A model generated the notes under the pieces. It searched no databases. It was not told the DNA's origin and saw only the letters and a list, made by a program, of their open reading frames with translations. The position numbers and the translations under genes are program-made. Positions 6,392-13,229 of a stretch of DNA of 13,345 bases are shown one piece after another. Each line of letters opens with the position of its first letter. Positions within the stretch are counted from its first letter, which is position 1. Source of the stretch: Chloroflexota bacterium (GTDB lineage: Bacteria; Chloroflexota; Dehalococcoidia; Lucifugimonadales; UBA3495); assembly GCA_022561675.1 (NCBI GenBank), contig JADFQT010000033.1:1-13345 (forward strand). Direction: 5' to 3'.

Positions 6392-7183
6392 CTACAGGCC
6401 GCGTTCCTTGAAGACCGCATCAGCCTCCTCAAGAGCATCTTCAACGTAGGGCCAGCCTCGGTACCATCCTGCCTGAGCAAATACCTCGCATACTTCTTTT
6501 CGGTTGAGGCCAGCTTCTAAGGCATAACCGACGTGCCGCTTCAGCTGCTTCAGGTGACCCCGGCACATGAGAGCTGCCAGTATGCACACCATTCGCTCTT
6601 TTTGACTAAGGTCGGCCAGGGCCCAAACTTGGCCGAAATGGTAACCATCCACAAGTTCGGCGGCTTCCGGCACCATTTGACGGGCCAGGGAGCCTTCAAT
6701 TTCCTGATCGGCTAGCTCCCCCCAGTTCTTAATCCGCAGAGATTTGCCTTGTTTGAGCATATCCTCGATGGAATTCAGCCAGTCCACGTCCAGAGGGACA
6801 TCGTCGGATTTCCACTCCTCGCGCTCGTTGATAACTTCCTGGGCGATTCGTAGCCCTGAGACTGTGGCGGGCACCCCGGCATAAAAGAGGAGTTGGATAA
6901 ATATGCCCTTGATCTGCCGCGGAGTGATTCCAATGGTCAGGCCGGTACGAACCTGGTGCTCTACTCCGAAGTCATACCCGTTCACACACTGGGCCGTGAT
7001 GGTGGCGAAACTGCGAAGCTTCAAGTCCAACCCGTCCACCAGCCAGACCCCGCCCCACATAAGTTCGTGTTGGATTCGGACGAAGTCGGCCAGCACTGGA
7101 ATCGGGCTAGCGTAGGGCAGATGCTGGTCGAAGAATTTCCTGAGCTCGGCGGACTTCTGCTGCAACTCTGCTACCGTACCCAT
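6392..7183 (-). CDS. double-domain carboxymuconolactone decarboxylase family protein, copy B
   Basis: A 263-residue paralogue of the two neighbouring genes with the same two-CMD-domain layout. Domain 1 is LRSFATITAQCVNGYDFGVEHQ with the lone C66; domain 2 is CILAALMCRGHLKQLKRH with C207, followed by VCEVFAQAGWYRGWPYVED. No CxxC thiol pair is present. The N-terminus differs most among the copies (LPYASPIPVLADFVRIQHE), while MWGGVW and the domain cores are nearly unchanged. The ATG at 7183 is preceded by AGGAGAG at 6-8 bases. Spacing to the upstream copy is 52 bases and to the downstream copy 81, consistent with one transcript. The role is likely the same chemistry as its sisters on a related substrate, or a partner subunit in a mixed oligomer; CMD proteins are usually oligomeric. 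Confidence 0.88.
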   Translation of the reverse strand: MGTVAELQQKSAELRKFFDQHLPYASPIPVLADFVRIQHELMWGGVWLVDGLDLKLRSFATITAQCVNGYDFGVEHQVRTGLTIGITPRQIKGIFIQLLFYAGVPATVSGLRIAQEVINEREEWKSDDVPLDVDWLNSIEDMLKQGKSLRIKNWGELADQEIEGSLARQMVPEAAELVDGYHFGQVWALADLSQKERMVCILAALMCRGHLKQLKRHVGYALEAGLNRKEVCEVFAQAGWYRGWPYVEDALEEADAVFKERGL

Positions 7184-7235
7184 AAAAGCCTCTCCTGCAG
7201 GGTCAAGCTAATTATCAAAACAATGGCTATCATGC

Positions 7236-8018
7236 TTAGACACCCTTCTCCTCAAAGACGGCCTTGGCCTGTTCCAAGGCATCTTCGACATGAGGCCAAC
7301 CCCGATACCAGCCGGACTGGGAAAACACCTCGCAGATCTCTCTCTGATCGAACCCCATTTCTAGCGCGTACCCAATATATTGCCTTAACTGCTTCCAGTG
7401 ACCCCGAGCCATCAGAGCAGCTAGAACGCATACCATCCGCTCTTTGGGGCTGAGGTCGGCCCGCGCCCACACCTCTCCAAAGTTGTACCCATCCACTATG
7501 TCGGACGCCTCCGGCACCATCTGCTGGGCCAGCGACCCTTCCACATCCTTGTTGGCCTGTTCTCCCCAGTGCTGACGGCGAATCTCACTCCCTCGCTGGA
7601 GTTTCTCCTCGACAGTGTCGAGCCAGTCCGAGTCCGGTGAGACATCGGCGGCTCGCCATTCCTCTCGTTCGTTAATAACCTGCTGAGCCTGCAGCAATCC
7701 GTAGACAGTGGCCGGAATCCCGGCATAAAACAGCAATTGGATGAATATTCCCTTAATTTGTTGGGGGGTCATCCCCATAGTAAGTCCCACCTTGATCTGA
7801 TGCCGCAGGCCAAAGTCCCAGCCGTTCACGCATTGGGCCGATATGGTAGCAAAGCTCCGCAGCTTTAAGTCTAGGCCCGGCACTTGCCAGATGCCGCCCC
7901 ACATCAGAGGCACCTGAATTTGGGAATATTCCGGGGATATGGCTGGCATGGGGCTCTGGGCTGGTAGATAGTCCCGAAATGCCTCGGCTCTTCTGGCTAG
8001 TTCATCGGCAGTAGTCAA
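7236..8018 (-). CDS. double-domain carboxymuconolactone decarboxylase family protein, copy C
   Basis: A 260-residue paralogue and the first of the tandem set in transcription order. Domain 1 (LRSFATISAQCVNGWDFGLRHQ, C63) is intact and by eye about 80 percent identical to copy A over 65 residues. In domain 2 the usual cysteine is replaced by alanine (LMARGHWKQL, A204) and the histidine of the HIGYAL/HVGYAL motif by tyrosine (QYIGYAL), so the second site has lost two of the residues its sisters share. The TTG at 8018 is taken as start because AAGGAG lies about 9 bases before it and it lines up with the other copies' first residues; an in-frame ATG at 8090 would add 24 residues with no counterpart in the paralogues. 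It may be a structural or altered-specificity partner of copies A and B. Confidence 0.85.
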   Translation of the reverse strand: MTTADELARRAEAFRDYLPAQSPMPAISPEYSQIQVPLMWGGIWQVPGLDLKLRSFATISAQCVNGWDFGLRHQIKVGLTMGMTPQQIKGIFIQLLFYAGIPATVYGLLQAQQVINEREEWRAADVSPDSDWLDTVEEKLQRGSEIRRQHWGEQANKDVEGSLAQQMVPEASDIVDGYNFGEVWARADLSPKERMVCVLAALMARGHWKQLRQYIGYALEMGFDQREICEVFSQSGWYRGWPHVEDALEQAKAVFEEKGV

Positions 8019-8505
8019 GATATGTCGCTCCTTGTTCTGGAACCGCCTGGTCCGGCGGATACCGTTGATAGTCGGTATGGAATATAACACCGGCTTAGCC
8101 TTAGGAATAAATTGGAAGGAATGTCGGGTGGTTTCGAGCTTCGCTACATAGTTATCCGCACTTCATTTGGCGTCGGAGAGATCGCACCACGTCGTTCCAA
8201 GCATTTCTTGCATAGACCAGGGTGTCCTATCGTGCACTATTCGCCGGTAGTGTCACATAGGTACCACCGGGACAGCACCCGTTCCATCAAAGGGCCCATG
8301 CCCACTTCTGTGGAGATGGCCAGGGACTCGTCCAGCAGGGACAAGTCTTCTCGCGGTCGCAGTTGCCCCTGCGTTTGCGAAGGCTACCGGCGCAGTCGCA
8401 GCAGGTCCAGCCTTGCTTCAGCCGGTAGCCCGTCTTGCGTCAGGGAGCAAGGGCATCCTCGAAGTGCCGGGCAGCTTTCGGTCTAGTTTGATAAAGTTAG
8501 AGGCG
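8019..8505. other. 487-base spacer between the dienelactone hydrolase and the CMD genes
   Basis: It contains the fragment of a regulator tail on the minus strand (8237-8449) but no intact gene. The promoter of the CMD run should lie between 8019 and about 8200 on the minus strand; I could not choose a convincing pair of hexamers. The plus-strand open frame here has no family character. Confidence 0.45.
8237..8449 (-). pseudogene. remnant of a TPR-type regulator/adenylate cyclase-like C-terminus
   Basis: Read on the minus strand, one frame gives DGLPAEARLDLLRLRR, an in-frame TAG, then LSLLDESLAISTEVGMGPLM and ERVLSR, ending at TAG (8237-8239). The run LLDESLAISTExGMxPLMERVLSR is the last TPR-like helix pair that closes many large Chloroflexi ATPase/TPR regulators and adenylate/guanylate cyclase-like proteins (usually LGMRPLMERVLSRRE). 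No start codon, ATPase motif or cyclase domain is present, so this is a decayed 3' end of a much larger gene. Recognition rests on that one motif. Confidence 0.4.
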
Positions 8506-9234
8506 TTAGGCAGAAACGGCAGCAACTTTCAAATGCTTATTGAGGAAGTCGACGGTCCTGGGCCAGGCCTGTTTAGCCGCCTCTTCATGGTGGCGCTCCG
8601 GGTTGGTGAAGTCCATGAAGGCGTGATTCGCGCCTTCATATGTGAAGAACTCATGGACTTTACCCAGGCGGGTTAGCTCCGCGTCCAACTTGTCCCGGTC
8701 TTCCACCGATGGATTTCCGTCTATTGAGCCGAAATGGAACAACATGGGACAATTGATGTTGGCGGCCATAGAGAAAGGGGTGTCTCCGGAACCCCAGTTG
8801 CCCATGATGTTGCCGCCGTAGAAGGGCACAGTGCACTTGAAGATGGGGTTGGTGGCGGCCATCAACCAGGCGATGCGCCCACCCATGCAGAAACCGGTGA
8901 CGCCGATGCGGTCATTGTCTATGGAGGAATTGGCGGTAAGGAAATCCACTGCGGCGTTCATGTCGGCGATGATGTCGGCATCCCTCAGGTGCCCAAGGCG
9001 GTCCAACCGGGGCCCGTCCATTACTTCCCGGGGAAATCGGTGGAACAGGTCCGGTACCACGGCCACGTATCCTGCTTCGGCCAAGCGGTCGGCCATGACC
9101 TTGTCGAATTCGTCCAATCCACCCACATGGAAGGCAATTACGACGGCTGGATGGGGCCCCGAGCCTTCAGGAAGTGCAGCGTACATGTCCATATCGCTGC
9201 CGCCTACGGTCAGCTTGTCGGTGAAACTCGGCAT
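8506..9234 (-). CDS. dienelactone hydrolase family protein
   Basis: A 242-residue single-domain alpha/beta hydrolase of the DLH family (PF01738); the classic member opens dienelactone to maleylacetate in chlorocatechol breakdown. The triad is visible: nucleophile C116 in the elbow GFCMGG, D172 in FGSIDGNPS, and H204 in GANHAFMD. Other family marks are VVPDLF and the FYGG turn at 138-141. At the position of the glutamate in the classic QEIFG motif, which helps activate the cysteine, this protein has H36 (AFHVGGLDEF), so activation or specificity may differ. The ATG has GGGGAGG 6 bases upstream. Length is normal; there is no signal peptide. It lies upstream of the CMD genes on the same strand, but 487 bases of remnant sequence separate them, so co-transcription is uncertain. 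Confidence 0.92.
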   Translation of the reverse strand: MPSFTDKLTVGGSDMDMYAALPEGSGPHPAVVIAFHVGGLDEFDKVMADRLAEAGYVAVVPDLFHRFPREVMDGPRLDRLGHLRDADIIADMNAAVDFLTANSSIDNDRIGVTGFCMGGRIAWLMAATNPIFKCTVPFYGGNIMGNWGSGDTPFSMAANINCPMLFHFGSIDGNPSVEDRDKLDAELTRLGKVHEFFTYEGANHAFMDFTNPERHHEEAAKQAWPRTVDFLNKHLKVAAVSA

Positions 9235-9333
9235 GATGAACCTCCCCTAATGCGTTTTGGGCTAAGATTAGGAGATTCTACCAGGATCGAGGGCGGTAAC
9301 ACCACTGGACCAATCATGAGGCAGCAGACAAGA

Positions 9334-9359
9334 CCTTGGCCGAGTCCCAAGGATCGGCC
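9334..9359 (-). promoter_or_regulatory. two mutually exclusive hairpins between the DUF1326 gene and the hydrolase gene
   Basis: CCTTGG at 9334-9339 pairs with CCAAGG at 9347-9352 (7-base loop), while GGCCGA at 9338-9343 pairs with TCGGCC at 9354-9359 (10-base loop). The stems overlap, so only one can form. The spot lies in the 165-base gap between two genes on the minus strand. No clear U-tract follows; a weak terminator or attenuator is possible. Confidence 0.25.
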
Positions 9360-9399
9360 CAATTGTCCAGACCAGGCTTCCAGGAAAACATCCTGAATT

Positions 9400-9855
9400 C
9401 TAAGGCCATTGCCACTCGAAGGCGGCGTAGTGGCCATTCTTACCAGTGTTATCCCAACTCATGCCATGGTCGTTGTACGTACTCGCCGTACCTCGGGCCA
9501 GAGTGAGAACGGAGCTCACCGGATGCCCCACGTTTTCCAGCCGGATGGGCTCGTTTCCCCTCCCAGCGGTGATGCCTTCAACGTTGAAGTCCATTATCTC
9601 TGGAATGGACACGCTGCGGGTCCTCCCCTCGGCCGTGTAGGTGATGGGGCAATATTTCGTTCCCTTGAAGTCCGTGGTGAGGGGCATCCAGCGTTGGGCC
9701 GGTCCGCCCACGTCGCCCGAGAGTATTCTGCCAAGCGCCTCCCGTTGCTCCCCATCGGCTTTTTCGTCGATGTAAACAGCGGTGGTCCAGTTGCCCGCGC
9801 CCATATTTCCCGGGGTGTAGGCTATCATCACGAAGTTGAGGTCGTTTAGATTGCT
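9400..9855 (-). pseudogene. DUF1326 domain gene lacking its N-terminal part
   Basis: About 150 residues of a DUF1326 (PF07040) protein: NLNDLNFVMIAYTPGNM, then GNWTTAVYIDEKADGEQRE, GRILSGDVGGPAQRW, RTRSVSIPEIMDFNVEG, EPIRLENVGHP and the ending SWDNTGKNGHYAAFEW. Members normally have about 200 residues and begin with a cysteine cluster (of the type CNCDVVCPC) that is missing here. The family trace stops near 9855; upstream the frame stays open but no longer looks like the family, while the plus strand there encodes a helix-turn-helix-like fragment. The ATG at 9831 lies inside a conserved strand and has no clear ribosome binding site. A 5' truncation by rearrangement is the simplest reading; a short product from GTG/ATG at 9834/9831 cannot be excluded. 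The function of the family is unknown. Confidence 0.65.
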
Positions 9856-10287
9856 TTTCCCTCCAGTAAGACGGTAGCCTTGACTTGTTACACCGGCAGG
9901 CAGACGCGTTTCGGCTTTACAGCCAGGGCTTGAGCTACCGCAGGGTGGCGGCTCGGCTCGCCGATCTGGGGGTGTGGTCCACCCGGGGGAGTGTAGAGCG
10001 GCTGATCAAGCGCCGGCCTAATCCTTGGTGTTGGGGTCGGCATCAATCCGCTCCCTCAGCCTTTACTGTGCTTCATCGGCATGACAAACTCCGAAGGCTC
10101 GACTATAGCCCCGAGTATACGATTGGAGGCATCCATCGCCCGGTTAGCACGGTTTTCATTGTTCCCTCATTTTCGCGAAATACACTGCTGGGAGACCCAT
10201 TGACGCGTCCGAGATGGCATTTTATAGTCCGAGGCGTCCCCGATGGCCCATGTATGGGCGAATCTCCTAGAGGTGAGAACTTGGCTA
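9832..10287. other. 456-base spacer with a helix-turn-helix-like fragment
   Basis: The left edge is the breakpoint of the truncated DUF1326 gene. From 9870 to about 10020 the plus strand has a protein-like stretch; from 10020 to 10287 I see nothing with family character on either strand. The weak ribosome binding site of the HAD gene lies at 10270-10276. Confidence 0.45.
9870..10020 (+). pseudogene. helix-turn-helix-like fragment, possibly of a recombinase or phage-type protein
   Basis: The plus-strand frame after a TAA at about 9864 reads DGSLDLLHRQADAFRLYSQG, then LSYRRVAARLADLGVWSTRG and SVERLIKRR. The pattern A-x-x-L-x-x-x-G-x-S-Y-R-x-V-A-x-x-L followed by a turn and S-V-x-R-L-I-K is that of a helix-turn-helix as in recombinase or terminase-type DNA-binding proteins. 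The frame continues open to 10301 but loses this character after about 10020. There is no normal start codon (TTG at about 9885 only) and no ribosome binding site. I do not know the parent family; a mobile-element fragment that broke the DUF1326 gene is one possibility. Confidence 0.35.
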
Positions 10288-10941
10288 ATGAATCTGGATG
10301 ATGCACAGCTTGAACTTGTGATTTTCGACTGTGACGGTGTGCTAGTGGACAGCGAGCATATTGCCAACAGCACCCTCGTCGGACTGCTGGCAGAAATCGG
10401 CGTGGAGATGACCGTTCAAGAGTCCTTCGATATGTTCAGGGGACGAACCTTGTCCAACGCCTTTGAGATTGTGGAGTCAAGGTTCGGCAAGCGAGTACCC
10501 GAAGGACTTGCAGACCAGTTCTACTCAAGGATGGACGTGGCATTCCGCCGTGACCTCAAGCCCGTCCCGGGAGTTGTCGAAGCCCTGGACAAAATCTCTT
10601 TGCCAATGTGTGTTGCCTCCAGCGGGCCTCACCACATGATGCAAACGACCCTTGGTGTAACAGGACTGCTCGAAAGATTTGAGGGGCGCATTTTCAGCGC
10701 AGTAGATGTAGGCAGGGGCAAGCCCTTTCCTGACCTGTTTCTGCACGCCGCCGAGCGCATGAGAGCCAATCCGGAACAATGCGTCGTAGTTGAGGATGCC
10801 GTGACAGGAGTTCAGGCCGCCGTAGCCGCAAGGATGTCCGTCCTTGGCTACGCTGATCACTCTACGCAAGAACTTTTAGAACGTGCCGGAGCTACCGTGT
10901 TTAATGATATGGCTGAATTACCTGCATTGCTGGGGATGTAA
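10288..10941 (+). CDS. HAD-superfamily phosphatase, YieH/beta-phosphoglucomutase-like
   Basis: A 217-residue haloacid dehalogenase-type sugar phosphatase, subfamily IA. Motif I is FDCDGVLVDSE (nucleophile D14, acid/base D16). The helical cap follows (about 25-90, with FRGRTLSNAFEIV). Motif II is MCVASSGPHHMM, motif III the lysine in GRGKPFPDLFLHAA, and motif IV VVEDAVTGVQAA. The layout and the SGPxxxMQ stretch agree closely with E. coli YieH, a 6-phosphogluconate phosphatase, so a small sugar phosphate is the likely substrate. The ATG at 10288 is chosen because it directly precedes motif I as in relatives; GAGGTGA lies about 12 bases upstream, rather far. An in-frame ATG at 10243 would add 15 residues. 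It is the only intact plus-strand gene of the right half and stands alone. Confidence 0.9.
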   Translation: MNLDDAQLELVIFDCDGVLVDSEHIANSTLVGLLAEIGVEMTVQESFDMFRGRTLSNAFEIVESRFGKRVPEGLADQFYSRMDVAFRRDLKPVPGVVEALDKISLPMCVASSGPHHMMQTTLGVTGLLERFEGRIFSAVDVGRGKPFPDLFLHAAERMRANPEQCVVVEDAVTGVQAAVAARMSVLGYADHSTQELLERAGATVFNDMAELPALLGM

Positions 10942-11097
10942 GCTTTGGCCCGTAGTACGCAATGGGTATATAGAAATAGAACTAGCTTCTCTGATTCATG
11001 AGGCCCTGGCGAACTCACTCCCCAGACCAGTGGCCGTCGTGACGCTGGCCATAGCTGAGCCCGGGCAAGAGCTTAACGCCGATGTCTATAACCTGCC
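10942..11097. other. 156-base spacer, possible coding remnant
   Basis: On the plus strand one frame reads SLIHEALANSLPRPVAVVTL and goes on AIAEPGQELNADVYNLP before running into the opposite gene. It looks protein-like but has no start and I do not recognise a family. No clear terminator between the two convergent genes was found. Confidence 0.2.
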
Positions 11098-11517
11098 TTA
11101 TTCCACCGCCTCCCCGCGTGCTACCGGTCCGGAGAGAAATGAAGAGCGGAACTGAACTCCCCAGTGGCCATCGATTCTGGTGAAAATCCAAAGGCTGGGG
11201 AATGCATAGTACTCGGTACCATCAGCCCGACACCTGGCGTAGTTAATGGCTAGATGCACTTTATCCGCGCCCGATTGGATGGCATCTATGGAGTTTGCTA
11301 CGTTATATCCCCATCCCTGGGTGTTACGGGCCGCGATGCTAATCTCGTTATTCGCGCGAAAATCGTCAGCGGCCTCCCATACCTGAAAATCGTTCTCTCC
11401 GGATAGCCTTCGGTGGGGGAAATGCATATCGGCAATCATCCCTTCCACATCTCGGGTATTAAACGCGGTTAACCACCGCTGGAAGGATGCTTTTGCCTGA
11501 ACAATGGAATCGGACAT
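11098..11517 (-). CDS. SnoaL/NTF2-like protein
   Basis: A 139-residue protein with the cone-shaped NTF2-like fold pattern: an N-terminal helix (IVQAKASFQRWLTAFNTRDV, about 5-24), the loop GMIADMHFPHRRLSG, then strands including DKVHLAINYARC, TEYYAFPSLWIFTRIDGHW and GVQFRSSF. Such proteins act as isomerases, cyclases or dehydratases, or only bind small ligands. No catalytic residues can be assigned with certainty; the HFPHRR motif is typical of a common SnoaL-like/DUF4440 type. The ATG has AAGGAG 6 bases upstream. It is the last gene of the minus-strand run epoxide hydrolase, cupin, SnoaL-like, 78 bases after the cupin gene, and may act on the same small molecule. Confidence 0.75.
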   Translation of the reverse strand: MSDSIVQAKASFQRWLTAFNTRDVEGMIADMHFPHRRLSGENDFQVWEAADDFRANNEISIAARNTQGWGYNVANSIDAIQSGADKVHLAINYARCRADGTEYYAFPSLWIFTRIDGHWGVQFRSSFLSGPVARGEAVE

Positions 11518-11595
11518 CTCTTACTCCTTTCAGCATAAATCCCTTTCCTTGTCCCTTAATAGCCATACCAGAGTAACAAGCAATTACACGTCGCC

Positions 11596-11955
11596 CTATG
11601 CCTGTTCAGTTGGAGTTTGATCCTCCAAAGGAATGGCTATGGTTACCCTCGGCACGCTGCTGGTAACCCGCGTCGTGTGGCCTTGACCGGTTAGGTCTTC
11701 GACCAGCATAACCCGTCCTGGGCCGATTCTGTGAGCCGTGCCATCTCCCAGTCCAATTTCTCCCTCGCCAGAGACTGTGATGATGTAATTGCGGCGTGAC
11801 TCGCAGTGCCAGTCGCTGAACCGGCCTGGGTCATGACTTCGGAACACTATGCTGGTGACCGACTGCAAGGATTCTGGATTCGCGTGGTCGTCAAGGTCGA
11901 AGTCTTCCATGTGAGATTGCCCATCGTCGCCAGTGTAAATTCTAGTGATGATCAT
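11596..11955 (-). CDS. small cupin-domain protein
   Basis: A 119-residue single-domain cupin (conserved beta barrel). The first half has FRSHDPGRFSDWHCESRRNY (the site usually written G-x5-H-x-H-x-E; here H with C, E, R, R), then IITVSGEGEIGLGDG, and the second half IGPGRVMLVEDLTGQGHTTR supplies the later histidine of cupin motif 2. Proteins of this form sense or turn over small acids and can bind a metal; the metal site looks incomplete, with only one histidine in motif 1. The ATG at 11955 has GGAG 8 bases upstream and is preferred over the TTG at 11973, which would overlap the epoxide hydrolase gene. The gap to that gene is 14 bases, strongly suggesting one operon. Confidence 0.8.
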   Translation of the reverse strand: MIITRIYTGDDGQSHMEDFDLDDHANPESLQSVTSIVFRSHDPGRFSDWHCESRRNYIITVSGEGEIGLGDGTAHRIGPGRVMLVEDLTGQGHTTRVTSSVPRVTIAIPLEDQTPTEQA

Positions 11956-11969
11956 AGATGTCGCTCCGT

Positions 11970-13151
11970 TCAAGCTATTGGCTGGCCTAGGGTCCCGGTT
12001 GTCCGGTAAGCCCTGAAAAAGGCCCGAACATCCTCCGCCAACAATTCAGGCTCTTCCAAGGCCGCAAAGTGCCCGCCCCTAGCCATCTCCGTCCACCGGC
12101 AAACGTTGTAGGACCGCTCGGCCCATTCCCGAGGCGGCCGACTTATCTCGCCAGGAAAAACAGCGATAGCCGCTGGTGCTGGTATCTGCTCGTCTTTGCC
12201 CATTACCCAGTTGTTTCGCTGGTTCTCGTAATACATCCTGACCGAGGAGCCGATGGTCTGGGTTACCCAGTAAATGGTGATGTTGGTGAGTAGCTCATCC
12301 TTGGTGAACCGCTTTTCCACATCACCGCCGCAGTCGCTCCAAGCGCGGTACTTCTCCACGATCCAGGCTGCCAGACCTGCTGGCGAATCGTTCAGGCCGT
12401 AGGACAGGGTCTGGGGCTTAGTGCCCTGGATGTGGCTGTAACCGCCCTCATCCTGCTGCCACCGCTCTCGTTGTGCCATGTGGGTCTTCTCTGCTTCCGT
12501 CAATTCCCGTGAGCCGGGACCGAGGTATGGGGTGGGTCGAGTGACGGAGGTCAGGTGGATGCCAATCAGACTGTCGGCGTGACCGAAACCCAACCGGGAG
12601 GTCACCCCAGCACCTATATCGCCGCCCTGGACCGCGAATCTGGGATATTCCAGGTGCTCGGTCATAAGCTTGTGCCACATCCCGGCGACCTGCTCTACAT
12701 CCGTACCGCGCTCGGTAGGATGGTCGGAAAAACCAAAGCCGGGCAGAGAAGGAGCGACCACGTCGAAGGCATCGGCCGGATCACCGCCGTGGGCACCTGG
12801 GTCGGCCAGCAAAGGGATGATCTTGTGCATCTCATAGAAACTGCTGGGCCAGCCGTGGGTAATCACCAAAGGGATGGGGTTGGGACCTTTTCCCCGTTCG
12901 TGGATGAAATGGATGTCCAGCCCGTCGACCTTGGACTTGAAATGATGGAAGGCGTTTAACTTGGCTTCCTGGGCCCTCCAATCGAATCCCGTGCGCCAAT
13001 AATCCACCAGTTCTTTCAGGTAGTCCAAATTGCAGCCGTAATCCCAGTCTGATTGAGGAATCTCATCAGGCCAGCGAACGTTCTCCAAGCGGCGGCTCAG
13101 GTCATTCAACACCTCATTGGGCACATTGATCGTGAAAGGGTTGACCTCCAT
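11970..13151 (-). CDS. epoxide hydrolase (EHN-type alpha/beta hydrolase)
   Basis: A 393-residue epoxide hydrolase of the microsomal-like type, which adds water to epoxides through an aspartyl ester. The N-terminal EHN domain (about 1-110) has FTINVPNEVLNDLSRRLENVRWP and WRTGFDWRAQEAKLN. Then come the oxyanion motif HGWPSSF (99-105), LPGFGFS (136-142) and the nucleophile D178 in the elbow QGGDIGAG. A lid segment includes EGGYSHIQGTKPQTLSYGLNDSP, as in the family. A lid tyrosine (MYYENQ) and the base H361 in RGGHFAALEEPE are present. Length is typical. The ATG at 13151 has GAGGAGG upstream; the TTG at 13169 is inside this region. No signal or anchor is seen, so it is cytosolic. Followed after 14 bases by a cupin gene. 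Confidence 0.94.
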   Translation of the reverse strand: MEVNPFTINVPNEVLNDLSRRLENVRWPDEIPQSDWDYGCNLDYLKELVDYWRTGFDWRAQEAKLNAFHHFKSKVDGLDIHFIHERGKGPNPIPLVITHGWPSSFYEMHKIIPLLADPGAHGGDPADAFDVVAPSLPGFGFSDHPTERGTDVEQVAGMWHKLMTEHLEYPRFAVQGGDIGAGVTSRLGFGHADSLIGIHLTSVTRPTPYLGPGSRELTEAEKTHMAQRERWQQDEGGYSHIQGTKPQTLSYGLNDSPAGLAAWIVEKYRAWSDCGGDVEKRFTKDELLTNITIYWVTQTIGSSVRMYYENQRNNWVMGKDEQIPAPAAIAVFPGEISRPPREWAERSYNVCRWTEMARGGHFAALEEPELLAEDVRAFFRAYRTTGTLGQPIA

Positions 13152-13229
13152 CGCCTTTTCCCTCCTCAAATGCTTCTTTGGGCCATAGCTAGCCGCTCAG
13201 GAATGGGCCCCGACACCCTTTAACCACGC

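Noticed and set aside
8019..8090. Longer N-terminus of CMD copy C starting at the ATG at 8090
   Set aside because: The 24 extra residues have no match in the two sister proteins, and a ribosome binding site fits the TTG at 8018.
8340..8420. Minus-strand cysteine-rich stretch (GWTCCDCAGSLRKRRGNCD) resembling a zinc ribbon
   Set aside because: The alternative frame contains the recognisable regulator-tail motif; the cysteines come from TGC codons in another frame, with no start or flanking domain.
8734..9396. Long plus-strand open frame of 220 codons
   Set aside because: It runs antisense to the dienelactone hydrolase gene, whose triad and ribosome binding site are clear; its translation shows no family.
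9409..9849. Plus-strand open frame of 146 codons opposite the DUF1326 gene
   Set aside because: The minus strand has an unmistakable DUF1326 sequence; this frame is its shadow.
10103..10373. Short minus-strand frames between the HTH fragment and the HAD gene
   Set aside because: They have no family pattern or ribosome binding site and partly overlap the HAD gene in antisense.
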